From positions 1,864,001 to 1,928,000 of the forward strand of contig NZ_CP126093.1 of the NCBI RefSeq assembly GCF_030123065.1: 64,000 bases of DNA, in the 5' to 3' direction. The notes below the pieces were generated by a model. The model made no database searches. It was not told the DNA's origin and worked only from the letters and a program-made list of their open reading frames with translations. The stretch comes from Neobacillus sp. DY30. Lineage in GTDB: Bacteria; Bacillota; Bacilli; Bacillales; Cytobacillaceae. A program made the position numbers and the translations under genes. Shown one piece after another: positions 55,116 to 63,404 of this stretch (within the stretch, counting starts at the first letter, position 1; each line of letters opens with the position of its first letter).

Positions 55116-55158
55116 GAGATTAATAGATAATCTTATAGAGGAAAGAGGGTATTAAAAA

Positions 55159-55632
55159 ATGGATGATCGTCAATTCCGAACAGCAATGGGTAAATTTGCA
55201 ACAGGTGTAACCGTTATTGCCACTGAGGTGGATGGAAATGTTCATGGTATGACAGCGAATGCCTTCATGTCCGTTTCACTTGACCCGAAACTAGTAGTAA
55301 TCTCTATTGGTGAAAAGGCAAGAATACTTGAGAAAATTAAACAAAGTAAAACATTTTCTGTAAATATATTAGCGGCGGATCAACAGGAACTTTCAATGAT
55401 TTTTGCAGGACAGTTGAAGGACCACCGCGAAGTGGAGTTTGACCGACTAGATGGAAAGCCCGTACTAAATGGAGCAGTTGCGCAAATTGCCTGTGAAGTA
55501 TCCGCGGAACATATTGAAGGCGATCACACGCTATTCATTGGAAGAGTAACAGATATACATTTAGAAGACGCTGAACCACTCATTTTCTACAGTGGAAAAT
55601 ACCGAGCTTTAGCTGAAGCCGTAACGGTATAA
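55159..55632 (+). CDS. Flavin reductase (HsaB/HpaC-like)
   Basis: The 157-residue protein has the flavin-reductase-domain start FRTAMGKFATGVTVIATE and the middle GMTANAFMSVSLDPKLVVISI, then FSVNILAADQQELS. It should reduce FMN or FAD with NADH and hand it to the HsaA-like oxygenase(s). Only one reductase is visible, so it may serve both oxygenases. The ATG follows GAAAGAGGG. It is 43 bases after the dioxygenase gene. Confidence 0.9.
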   Translation: MDDRQFRTAMGKFATGVTVIATEVDGNVHGMTANAFMSVSLDPKLVVISIGEKARILEKIKQSKTFSVNILAADQQELSMIFAGQLKDHREVEFDRLDGKPVLNGAVAQIACEVSAEHIEGDHTLFIGRVTDIHLEDAEPLIFYSGKYRALAEAVTV

Positions 55633-55661
55633 TAAATACTTAAATAAAAGGGGACAGCTGT

Positions 55662-56438
55662 ATGGATATTCAAAAAGCGGCGACTGCTTTAATGGAAGCA
55701 GAAGATGAGAAAAAACCAATTTCCCCATTCACATCCTCAACAGAAACTATTTCTGTTGAGGATGCTTACAACATCCAGCTTTACCAAGTCAGGCAAAAGG
55801 TAGAAAAAGGTGCTGTAATCGTTGGGAAAAAGATTGGGCTAACAAGTAAAGCAATGCAAGAAATGCTCAATGTTACCGAACCTGATTATGGACATCTCCT
55901 TAATAATATGATGTATGGAGACGGGGAGACGATTAGTCTGGACAAATTTATTCAGCCTAGAATTGAATTTGAAATTGCATTTGTTTTGAAAAAGGATTTA
56001 AAAGGTCCAGGTGTGACGATGAACGATGTAATTGAAGCTACTGATTATGTAGTTCCTGCTCTTGAAATTATCGACAGCCGAATAAAGGATTGGCAGATCA
56101 AATTTGAGGATACGGTAGCAGACAATGGTTCATCTGCCGGTGCCGTTATTGGAAATGCAACTGCGAAACTTGATAAATTAGATTTAGCAGCGGTAAATAT
56201 GACGGTTACAAGAAATGGTGAATTTTTGGACACAGCAGCTGGCTCAGCTGTGATGGGTCATCCAGCACGAGCAGTGGCATGGTTAGCCAATGCACTTGGA
56301 AGCTACGGAATATCTCTCTATGCCGGGGAAGTTATTCTGTCAGGAGCCCTTTCAAAAGCAATACCAATTGAAGATGGTGATACTTTTACCGCTGAATTTG
56401 ACCATATAGGAGCCGTAACGGCCACCTTCAAGAAATAA
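55662..56438 (+). CDS. 2-keto-4-pentenoate hydratase family protein
   Basis: The 258-residue protein belongs to the MhpD/HpaH/XylJ family, which hydrates the 2-hydroxypenta-2,4-dienoate released after C-C hydrolysis. The hallmarks are GKKIGLTSKAMQEMLNVTEPDYGHLL, PRIEFEIAFVLKKDL, EIIDSRIKDWQIKFEDTVADNGSSAGAVIG and a C-terminal GAVTATF. The ATG follows AAGGGG. A decarboxylase (XylI-type) role in the same fold is possible. It ends the first operon. Confidence 0.9.
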   Translation: MDIQKAATALMEAEDEKKPISPFTSSTETISVEDAYNIQLYQVRQKVEKGAVIVGKKIGLTSKAMQEMLNVTEPDYGHLLNNMMYGDGETISLDKFIQPRIEFEIAFVLKKDLKGPGVTMNDVIEATDYVVPALEIIDSRIKDWQIKFEDTVADNGSSAGAVIGNATAKLDKLDLAAVNMTVTRNGEFLDTAAGSAVMGHPARAVAWLANALGSYGISLYAGEVILSGALSKAIPIEDGDTFTAEFDHIGAVTATFKK

Positions 56439-56456
56439 AAATACATTATAAACATT

Positions 56457-56495
56457 AAGACTCCTTGTATGAAAAATGTAAGGAGTCTTTATTTT
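56457..56495 (+). terminator. Terminator of the first island operon
   Basis: AAGACTCCTT / AAGGAGTCTT with a 13-base loop, followed by a T-rich run. Confidence 0.78.
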
Positions 56496-56560
56496 AAACT
56501 TTGGCATTAAGCAGAAGCAAACCAATGTACTCCTTAACTTTAGAGGGAAAAGGTGAGTTT

Positions 56561-58417
56561 ATGAAAGGTAATCTAGACAATCTGCTGGAACCAAACTACA
56601 TAGAAGAAGGGAATAAAAAAATTCTAACGACCGCCGGGGCCTTTGGATTATTACGTAAAGGAATTATCGAAAATTTAGGATTACAGCGTGCCAAGGGCTT
56701 TTTACTTCGTTACGGTTGGAGTTTGGGTGTTAGTAATGCGGAAGAAGCCATGTTAAAAAGTACCTCCATAGACTATCTTATTAAACAAGCCGCCGTGCTC
56801 CATTTAAGTACAGGTCATATAGGTGATATCCAATCTGAAAGATTTATTGAATGGGTTGATTCAGAAAATATCAAAACAATAAGCGGCAAAGGAAAATGGA
56901 TTCATTCATTTGAAGCCCAGGAGCACCTAAAACATCATGGAAAATCAGATATGCCTGTATGCCATATTTTAACGGGGTATGCAAGCGGCTATATGTCTAC
57001 GATTTGTAAAAAGAGTTTGATTGTTAAGGAAATTAGTTGTGTGGCCAAAGGGGATCCCGAATGCTGCTTCGAAATGAAGCTCCAGGAGGATTGGGGACTG
57101 GAGATTGAGGAAGAGCTCAAATTCTATCATGAAATCAATATTATTGAAGAATTAGAGTATACCTACGAGCAATTGTTAGAACAGCGAAATTATATCGATA
57201 AGGTTTCCAAATTCCATAAAAAATTAACGGAAAGTATTTCAAACGGAAGCAATTTGCAGGATATTGCCGATACCACTTTCGGATTATTAAAAATACCCAT
57301 TTCAATCGAGGATTTAAGTTTCCAAAAGATTGTTTACGCAGGAATGGAAGAAGACGAATATAGCAGTTTGAGTAAAGAACTGAAAGAGAGCCTAATTCGA
57401 AAAAACAGAAAAAATAATAAACCACTTCCGCTTTTTAAAGAAACAACAAGACTAAAAACAGAAAATCAAGAGCGGCTCATCACTCCGATTATTGTCCAAA
57501 AAAAAGTAATTGGTTATTGTACATTCCTTTATTTAAAAGAAACAGAGAAAAGCTCCGAAAATAATATTATGTTTATCGAGCGTGTAGCAAATGCAGCCTC
57601 TTTATATCTCTTAAATGAGAAGACGAGCTTTGAAGCACTTGAAAAGATGAAAGGCTATTTTTTAGAACAAATCTTAAAGGGACAATATTCCTCTAGGGAA
57701 GAAATTATCAATCGCGGCCGTTATATGGGGGTAGACCTTGAAACCCCATTTTATATTGCTGCAATTGACTATAAAGAAAATGGCAAGACGGCAAAAGATA
57801 GTAATGATTACTATGAACAAATTTTAGAATCGATCGCTAAGTATCTAGACATTCAGGGATATAAAGCATTAATTGGTCAATATGAAGGTAAGATTATTAT
57901 GCTGATACCTGACTCGTCAAACATACTGCCTAATATGGAAAAAATATTAAAACATATAGAAACGACCCATTCATTTTACAACTATAAAATTGGAATTAGT
58001 GATAAAGCTGAGGAAATTGAACAGGTTTTGGAGTCTTTGGATGAATCACTAATTAGCCTAAGGATGTCAACCGAGAAGAAAATAATCCATTTTAAAGATT
58101 TGGGGATTGTTGGTATATTAATTAATTCAAAAAATGTCAGCGGTATCAAGAAAATTGCGAAACAAGAATTAGGTGCGCTTTATAAATTAGGAGAGGGCAA
58201 ACAAAAGGAATTATTGAAAACACTTTATGTATTTTTAGCAAATGGCGGAAAACTCCAACAAACGATGGATGATTTGTCATTGTCGATGAGTGGACTAATG
58301 TATCGGATTAACAAAATCGAAACACTTATAAATAAGGATTTACGAGACTCATCACAAAGCTACCAGTTACTTTTGATACTAGACTCGCTTTTAGCTTTGG
58401 GAGAACTAGAAATATAG
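56561..58417 (+). CDS. V4R/XylR_N phenol-sensor fused to PucR-type regulator
   Basis: The regulator (618 aa) starts at ATG 56561 after AAAAGGTGAG. Residues about 10-190 form a XylR_N plus V4R domain. The cysteine/glutamate set C134, E157, C160, C168 has spacing identical to the MopR zinc site as I recall it (C155, E178, C181, C189), and W113 falls where MopR uses W134 to bind phenol. Then comes a GAF/CdaR-like region with no AAA+ domain, and a PucR helix-turn-helix end (LSLSMSGLMYRINKIETLI). It therefore probably activates from SigA promoters rather than SigL. It lies between the two catabolic gene sets. Confidence 0.85.
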   Translation: MKGNLDNLLEPNYIEEGNKKILTTAGAFGLLRKGIIENLGLQRAKGFLLRYGWSLGVSNAEEAMLKSTSIDYLIKQAAVLHLSTGHIGDIQSERFIEWVDSENIKTISGKGKWIHSFEAQEHLKHHGKSDMPVCHILTGYASGYMSTICKKSLIVKEISCVAKGDPECCFEMKLQEDWGLEIEEELKFYHEINIIEELEYTYEQLLEQRNYIDKVSKFHKKLTESISNGSNLQDIADTTFGLLKIPISIEDLSFQKIVYAGMEEDEYSSLSKELKESLIRKNRKNNKPLPLFKETTRLKTENQERLITPIIVQKKVIGYCTFLYLKETEKSSENNIMFIERVANAASLYLLNEKTSFEALEKMKGYFLEQILKGQYSSREEIINRGRYMGVDLETPFYIAAIDYKENGKTAKDSNDYYEQILESIAKYLDIQGYKALIGQYEGKIIMLIPDSSNILPNMEKILKHIETTHSFYNYKIGISDKAEEIEQVLESLDESLISLRMSTEKKIIHFKDLGIVGILINSKNVSGIKKIAKQELGALYKLGEGKQKELLKTLYVFLANGGKLQQTMDDLSLSMSGLMYRINKIETLINKDLRDSSQSYQLLLILDSLLALGELEI

Positions 58418-58488
58418 AGTGAAAATCCAATAAAAACTTACTAAAAAATATTAATAAATTAAATAGTTATTATTCTAGATAAAGATGA

Positions 58489-58513
58489 TGAAATTTTCTA
58501 AAATTTCAGTAAG
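58489..58513. promoter_or_regulatory. Island operator-like site B
   Basis: The perfect inverted repeat TGAAATTT-TCTA-AAATTTCA (58489-58508) is followed by GTAAG. Starting at GAAATT it differs from site C at only two of 24 positions. It lies 67-91 bases upstream of the second hydrolase gene. Confidence 0.6.
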
Positions 58514-58579
58514 GATAAAATGTAAGGGATTTCAATAAGGTGGCATTCCTTATGAATAGTACGAGGAGGAGAATAAAAA

Positions 58580-59419
58580 TTGACAAACATTACTCAACAA
58601 TCGATTAAAAGTGCTAACTTTGAAACCTACCTAAATCGTGCAGGTAAAGGCAATTCAGAAGTAATTTTATTTTTACATGGCTCAGGACCTGGTGTTACAT
58701 CATTTGCGAATTGGCGCTATGCGTTAAATGCCTGCTGCGAATCGTATGATTGTCTTGCTCCAGATCTATTAGGTTTCGGAAACAGCAGCCATCCAGAGAA
58801 ATTACCAAAGAATAGGCAGGAATGGATGGATTTATGGATTAATCAATTGATAGAGCTTTTAGATGAACTAGATGTTCAAAAGGCTCATTTAGTAGGTAAT
58901 TCGCTCGGATGCTCGATTGCACTTGAGCTATTGTTAGAACATCCAGAGCGATTTGATAAAGTGGTGTTGATGGGACCAGGAGGAACACCAAATACCAAAT
59001 TAAGCCATGAGCTTGCTCGTGCTAAAGGGTTTTATAACAATCCATCACCAGAAAAATTACGTCAAATTATGAGTTGGTTTGTGTATGACGCAGAGGCAAT
59101 GGCTCCAATTATTGACGCTGTGACAGATTATCGCTATGAAACAGCGATGAAACCAGAAGTCCGAATTTCCAATGATTCGATTTTCGCAACAGCCGCTGTC
59201 CCTGTACCTGTGACTGCACTAAGAAGAATTGAACATCCTGTACTGCTTGTCCATGGAAGAGATGATATGGTCTGCTCTGTGGAATCCAGCTATTACTATC
59301 TTGAACATATTCCGAATTCACAAATGCATGTATTCGGTAAATGTGGGCATTGGACACAAATTGAAAAGCAGGAGAGCTTTAATCATTTAATTCAGAACTA
59401 TTTTTCTAATAAAATCTAA
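58580..59419 (+). CDS. Alpha/beta hydrolase, meta-cleavage-product C-C hydrolase 2
   Basis: This 279-residue homologue of the hydrolase at 51247 has the same family features: HGSGPGVTSFANW, the nucleophile in VGNSLGC (S108), D229 in HGRDDMV and H257 in KCGHWTQ. TTG 58580 follows GAGGAGG. The lid region differs from that of the first hydrolase, which suggests a different side chain on the ring-cleavage product. It heads the second catabolic operon, 21 bases before the second dioxygenase gene. Confidence 0.87.
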   Translation: MTNITQQSIKSANFETYLNRAGKGNSEVILFLHGSGPGVTSFANWRYALNACCESYDCLAPDLLGFGNSSHPEKLPKNRQEWMDLWINQLIELLDELDVQKAHLVGNSLGCSIALELLLEHPERFDKVVLMGPGGTPNTKLSHELARAKGFYNNPSPEKLRQIMSWFVYDAEAMAPIIDAVTDYRYETAMKPEVRISNDSIFATAAVPVPVTALRRIEHPVLLVHGRDDMVCSVESSYYYLEHIPNSQMHVFGKCGHWTQIEKQESFNHLIQNYFSNKI

Positions 59420-59440
59420 TCATTTGAGGGGGAATAAAAG

Positions 59441-60394
59441 ATGACTTTACCTGAAATTGCAAAGTTAGGGCATGTTGCACTCGTAACACCAGATCTAGAA
59501 AAATCGCTTTGGTTTTTCCGTGATGTGATCGGTTTAGAAGTGACAGAGGAAGTAAACGGTACCTATTATTTACGGGCATGGGGCGATTTCGAACACCACT
59601 CCCTTTCCTTAACAGCGGGGGATAAAGGTTATGTCGATCATATTGGCTGGAGAACCAAACGTCCAGAAGATGTTGAAGGTTTTGCTCAGCTGCTTCAAAA
59701 AGCTGGTACGGAAGTAAAATGGATTGAAGCGGGTGAAGAAACAGGTCAAGGACGGGCCATTCGTTTTAAACTGCCAAGTCAGCATTCATTTGAAATTTAT
59801 TATGATGTAGAAAAACCAAAAGCGGATGAAAAAAGCCGTTCAGTCCTGAAAAATCAAACATACAAGGCTTGGGCACGTGGCTGCTCTCCTAGAAGATTTG
59901 ACCATGTAAATATTGCTACTTCCATGGATGTTCAAGAAATCCTTGATTACTTGGGTACACAATTAGGCTTTAAGCTGCGTGAATATGTTAGATACAACAA
60001 TGAAAAAACTTTAGCCGGCTGGATGAGTGTAACGCCGCTCGTTCACGACATTGCCGTTATCTCAAGACCGGAGGCAGAGACACCAAACCAGCTGCACCAT
60101 ATATCTTATTGGCTTGATAACGCACAAGACGTGCTGCGGGCAGCAGATATTTTAGCTGAAGAACGTATTAAGTTCATCGGCCCAGGTAAACATGGAGTTT
60201 CACAAGCACTATACTTATATGTGCTTGATCCCGGAAGCGGCTGCCGTGTTGAACTGTTTACAAATGGTTATTTAATTTTTGAACCGGACTGGGAACCAGT
60301 TGAATGGACGGAGGAAGATCATTCCATTGCGAATACCTATTGGGGTGAAACCGTCAGTGATAAAGAAATAAACAAACCAACAATAGAGGCTTAA
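59441..60394 (+). CDS. Two-domain extradiol dioxygenase 2
   Basis: The 317-residue paralogue of the dioxygenase at 54162 has the same length and the same ends (LPEIAKLGHVALV and PTIEA). The Fe-binding set is intact: RRFDHVN, LHHISYWLD and CRVELFTNG. Differences concentrate in the region 160-215 around the active-site entrance (for example REYVRYNNEK versus RECVKAPDDS), as expected for a changed substrate. The ATG follows GAGGGGG. Confidence 0.9.
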   Translation: MTLPEIAKLGHVALVTPDLEKSLWFFRDVIGLEVTEEVNGTYYLRAWGDFEHHSLSLTAGDKGYVDHIGWRTKRPEDVEGFAQLLQKAGTEVKWIEAGEETGQGRAIRFKLPSQHSFEIYYDVEKPKADEKSRSVLKNQTYKAWARGCSPRRFDHVNIATSMDVQEILDYLGTQLGFKLREYVRYNNEKTLAGWMSVTPLVHDIAVISRPEAETPNQLHHISYWLDNAQDVLRAADILAEERIKFIGPGKHGVSQALYLYVLDPGSGCRVELFTNGYLIFEPDWEPVEWTEEDHSIANTYWGETVSDKEINKPTIEA

Positions 60395-60401
60395 ATTAGA
60401 G

Positions 60402-60434
60402 AGCTGACTCAAATGCAATTGAGTCAGCTTTTTT
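60402..60434 (+). terminator. Hairpin after dioxygenase 2
   Basis: An 11-base stem AGCTGACTCAA / TTGAGTCAGCT with a six-base loop and five T residues. A terminator here would reduce expression of the flavoprotein gene that follows. Confidence 0.85.
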
Positions 60435-60469
60435 CAAAGACATTTTCTTGAAAAGTGAGGCTGATAGTG

Positions 60470-61969
60470 ATGAGTGAAAGCAAAATTTATGAAACAGATG
60501 TAGTTGTAGTTGGTGCAGGGAATGCAGCTATGTGCGCAGCAATCGCAGCTAAGGAAAATGGAGCGAATGTCTTGGTACTTGAAAAAGCACCAGAAGCTGA
60601 AAAAGGGGGAAACAGCACCTATACACATGGTTCCATTCGATTTGCTTACGATGGTATCGAGGATTTAAAGGAAATTATGCCAGATTTATCCCAAGAGGAA
60701 ATAGAGACTTCTGATTTTGGCGTCTATTCTGAGGAAGAATTTTATGAAGACATGTGCCGGGTCACCAATTACCGGACAGACCCGGAATTAGCTTCGATTT
60801 TAACAGGAAAAAGTTTCGAAACAATGAAATGGCTCACCGCCCATAAAGTACGCTGGGTGCCTATATATGGTCGTCAAGCATTTAAGGTAGACGGTAAATT
60901 TAAGTTCTGGGGCGGAATGATTGTGGAATCTGTCGGTGGGGGACCTGGATTAGTAGAAGCTTTGCATAAAGAAGCATCTTCATTAGGTGTTGAAATTCTA
61001 TTCAATGCCATGGCAACGGAGCTGATCCATGATGACGAAGGCGTGCAGGGAGTGGTTTTTAAACATAATGGTAAAACAACAAAGGTATATGCTAAGTCCG
61101 TCATTTTGGCCTCTGGAGGTTTTCACGCAAATCCTGAAATGCGTACGCGTTATTTAGGACCGAAATGGGACTTGGCCCATGCAAGAGGGAGCCGTTTTAA
61201 TACTGGAGAGGGCATTCAAATGGCATTAAATATTGGCGCACTTGCTTGTGGTAATTGGTCGGGCTGTCATTCGGTCGGCGGCGACAGGTATCTTCCGGAA
61301 TTTACAGAAGGATTTCAAAAGCTAAGCTATCCTTTTGGAATTATGGTAAACGCAGAAGGAAAGCGCTTTGTGGATGAGGGTGCTGATTTCCGTAATTACA
61401 CCTATGCAAAATATGGCAGGTTAATTCTTGAACAGCCGGGTCAATTTGCTTGGCAGATTTTCGATCAAAAAACAGCACGGCTTTTACGAGAAGAATACAA
61501 GGGCAGGCAAGTAACGAAAGTAAAAGCTAACACTTTAGAGGAATTAGCGGAAAAACTTGAAGGTGTGGACGCTAAAGGCTTTTTACAAACAGTCAAAGAA
61601 TACAATGCGTCGATTGTGAAGGATATCCCGTTTAATCCAAATATCAAGGACGGAAGGTGTACAGAAGGATTAGCAGTACGCAAATCCAATTGGGCAAACA
61701 CATTGGAGGAAGGTCCGTTTGAAGCTTATGCGGTTACTTGCGGTATTACCTTTACCTTTGGAGGCTTGAAAATTAACCCAACAACAGAAGTTCAAGATGT
61801 ATTATCCAATTCTATTCCAGGTCTATATGCTGCAGGAGAGGTTGTAGGAGGTCTATTTTACTTTAATTACCCTGGCGGTGCAGGTTTAATGGCTGGATCT
61901 GTTTTTGGAAAAATTGCAGGTGAAAATGCAGCGAAATTTACCAAAACGAAGGAAATTATTAATTCGTAA
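60470..61969 (+). CDS. TcuA/fumarate-reductase-like FAD-dependent dehydrogenase
   Basis: The 499-residue FAD_binding_2 flavoprotein has the Rossmann loop VVVVGAGNAAMCAAIAAKENGANVLVLEKA, the EKGGNSTYTHGSIRFAY segment, the HARGSRFNTGEGIQMALNIGA region and the C-terminal GLYAAGEVVGGLFYFNYPGGAGLMAGSVFGKIAGENAA, which is close to tricarballylate dehydrogenase TcuA. 3-Ketosteroid delta-1-dehydrogenases have the same fold. ATG 60470 follows GTGAGG. It may reduce or oxidise a carbon-carbon bond in a pathway intermediate. There is no signal peptide. Confidence 0.82.
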   Translation: MSESKIYETDVVVVGAGNAAMCAAIAAKENGANVLVLEKAPEAEKGGNSTYTHGSIRFAYDGIEDLKEIMPDLSQEEIETSDFGVYSEEEFYEDMCRVTNYRTDPELASILTGKSFETMKWLTAHKVRWVPIYGRQAFKVDGKFKFWGGMIVESVGGGPGLVEALHKEASSLGVEILFNAMATELIHDDEGVQGVVFKHNGKTTKVYAKSVILASGGFHANPEMRTRYLGPKWDLAHARGSRFNTGEGIQMALNIGALACGNWSGCHSVGGDRYLPEFTEGFQKLSYPFGIMVNAEGKRFVDEGADFRNYTYAKYGRLILEQPGQFAWQIFDQKTARLLREEYKGRQVTKVKANTLEELAEKLEGVDAKGFLQTVKEYNASIVKDIPFNPNIKDGRCTEGLAVRKSNWANTLEEGPFEAYAVTCGITFTFGGLKINPTTEVQDVLSNSIPGLYAAGEVVGGLFYFNYPGGAGLMAGSVFGKIAGENAAKFTKTKEIINS

Positions 61970-62057
61970 AAAATCTGTACTATTTATTAGTCTTGTGGAC
62001 AAAACTTCAAATTTATAACTCAAAAACTAATAAAAATTATCTAAAAATGTTTAAAAG

Positions 62058-62087
62058 TTGAAAGGTTTTTACCCTTTAAAATAATTT
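62058..62087 (+). promoter_or_regulatory. Candidate promoter of monooxygenase 2
   Basis: TTGAAA and TAATTT are 18 bases apart, immediately upstream of site C. The -10 is imperfect. Confidence 0.4.
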
Positions 62088-62112
62088 TGTAATTTTCTAA
62101 AATTTGAGTAAG
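62088..62112. promoter_or_regulatory. Island operator-like site C
   Basis: TGTAATTT-TCTA-AAATTTGA (62088-62107) followed by GTAAG resembles site B at 58489 base for base except at two positions. It lies about 46-70 bases before the second monooxygenase gene. Confidence 0.6.
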
Positions 62113-62157
62113 AACTTAAACGAATAAGTGAAATTAAGTTGAAAAGGAGAATTTACA

Positions 62158-63354
62158 ATGACAAAAGTTGCCTATAGTGACACCTATCTTGTAGATAAAG
62201 CAAAAGCGCTCGTTCCGAAGCTAAGAGATAGAGCAAAAGAGACGGAAGAAATACGACGGATTCCAGAAGCAACGATGAATGACTTAAAGGAAGCAGGACT
62301 TTTCAAGTTACTTCGCCCAAGAATATATGGCGGCTATCAAACGAGCATGAGAACCTATTCTGATTGTATTGTTGAAATCTCCCGCGGCTGTGCTTCGACA
62401 GGCTGGATTTTATCACTATGTGCGATTCGGGAACTTATGGTAGCGGAATCATTCACAGAAAAAACGCACCAAGAAATTTTCGGAGAAAATGAAGATAATG
62501 TCCTGTTTGCTGGAGTATATGAACCTAGAAAATGCATTGCTCGAAAAGTGGAAGGTGGCTATTTAATCGAAGAAGGTTTCTGGATGTTCTGCTCAGGATC
62601 GCTTCATGCCACTTGGGGATACTTCGGAATGGCGATCAGGGATGATGAAGGGAACCTAGTAGATCAAGCTTTGATGACACTTCCTTTTGAAGAAGTAGAG
62701 ATTATGGATGACTGGCACGTCATGGGATTAAAAGGCACAGGCAGTAACAGTGTCAAAATGACGAACGTATTTATTCCGGAACACCGAGTGGTCTCTTTTG
62801 CAGAAGTGCTAAACGGACAATTTAAATCAGATCATTTACGCGATATCCCACTTTACAATACAGCACTTTTTCCAGCCTTAGCGTTGTCTTTGGCATTACC
62901 AGGCTTAGGATTGGTTAAGGCAGCGTTAGAATTTTTCCAGCAAGTACTGCCTAATCGAAAAGCTGCTCATATTGGTGTAGAAAATTTAATTGATTCACCG
63001 ACTCTCCATGCATTACTTTCGGACGCTGCTTTGAAAATTGATACCGCTTCCATGCATTATTACCGTGTGGCGGATGAGCTAGATGCATGGGCTGCCAGCG
63101 GTACATTCATGGATAAGCCAGCACGAGTTAAGGCATTAGCAGATATCGGTTATGCCAATCAAGTAAGTAAGGAAGCACTCGATATTTTAATTCTAGCCAG
63201 CGGTTCTGGTTATGTATATGAAGGTCACCCGCTGCAAAGAATTTTCCGCGATTTTTGGACGCTCTATTCACACAGAACGATTTCACCGTTAATCACCAAA
63301 GAAAATTATGGCCGCGTTTTAGCAGGCTTAGAATCAAATGCACTAAGATATTAG
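62158..63354 (+). CDS. HsaA-like flavin-dependent monooxygenase 2
   Basis: The 398-residue paralogue of the oxygenase at 52903 has LFKLLRPRIYGGYQTSMRTY, CASTGWILSLCAIRELM, the FCSGSLHATWGYFGM turn and GLKGTGSNSVKMTNVFIPEHRV. Both have lost the acyl-CoA dehydrogenase catalytic glutamate context and fit the two-component phenol hydroxylase group. The ATG follows AAAAGGAGA. No reductase gene is beside it in the window; the ribF-like gene follows after 50 bases. Confidence 0.82.
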   Translation: MTKVAYSDTYLVDKAKALVPKLRDRAKETEEIRRIPEATMNDLKEAGLFKLLRPRIYGGYQTSMRTYSDCIVEISRGCASTGWILSLCAIRELMVAESFTEKTHQEIFGENEDNVLFAGVYEPRKCIARKVEGGYLIEEGFWMFCSGSLHATWGYFGMAIRDDEGNLVDQALMTLPFEEVEIMDDWHVMGLKGTGSNSVKMTNVFIPEHRVVSFAEVLNGQFKSDHLRDIPLYNTALFPALALSLALPGLGLVKAALEFFQQVLPNRKAAHIGVENLIDSPTLHALLSDAALKIDTASMHYYRVADELDAWAASGTFMDKPARVKALADIGYANQVSKEALDILILASGSGYVYEGHPLQRIFRDFWTLYSHRTISPLITKENYGRVLAGLESNALRY

Positions 63355-63404
63355 GATACTCCTAATCTATCAAAAAATTCTTAATCAAGAAGAAAGGAGA
63401 CTGT

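Noticed and set aside
62058..62157. SigL (-24/-12) promoter for the island, suggested by the XylR-like sensor
   Set aside because: No GG-N10-GC type element is visible and the regulator lacks the AAA+ domain needed to activate SigL.
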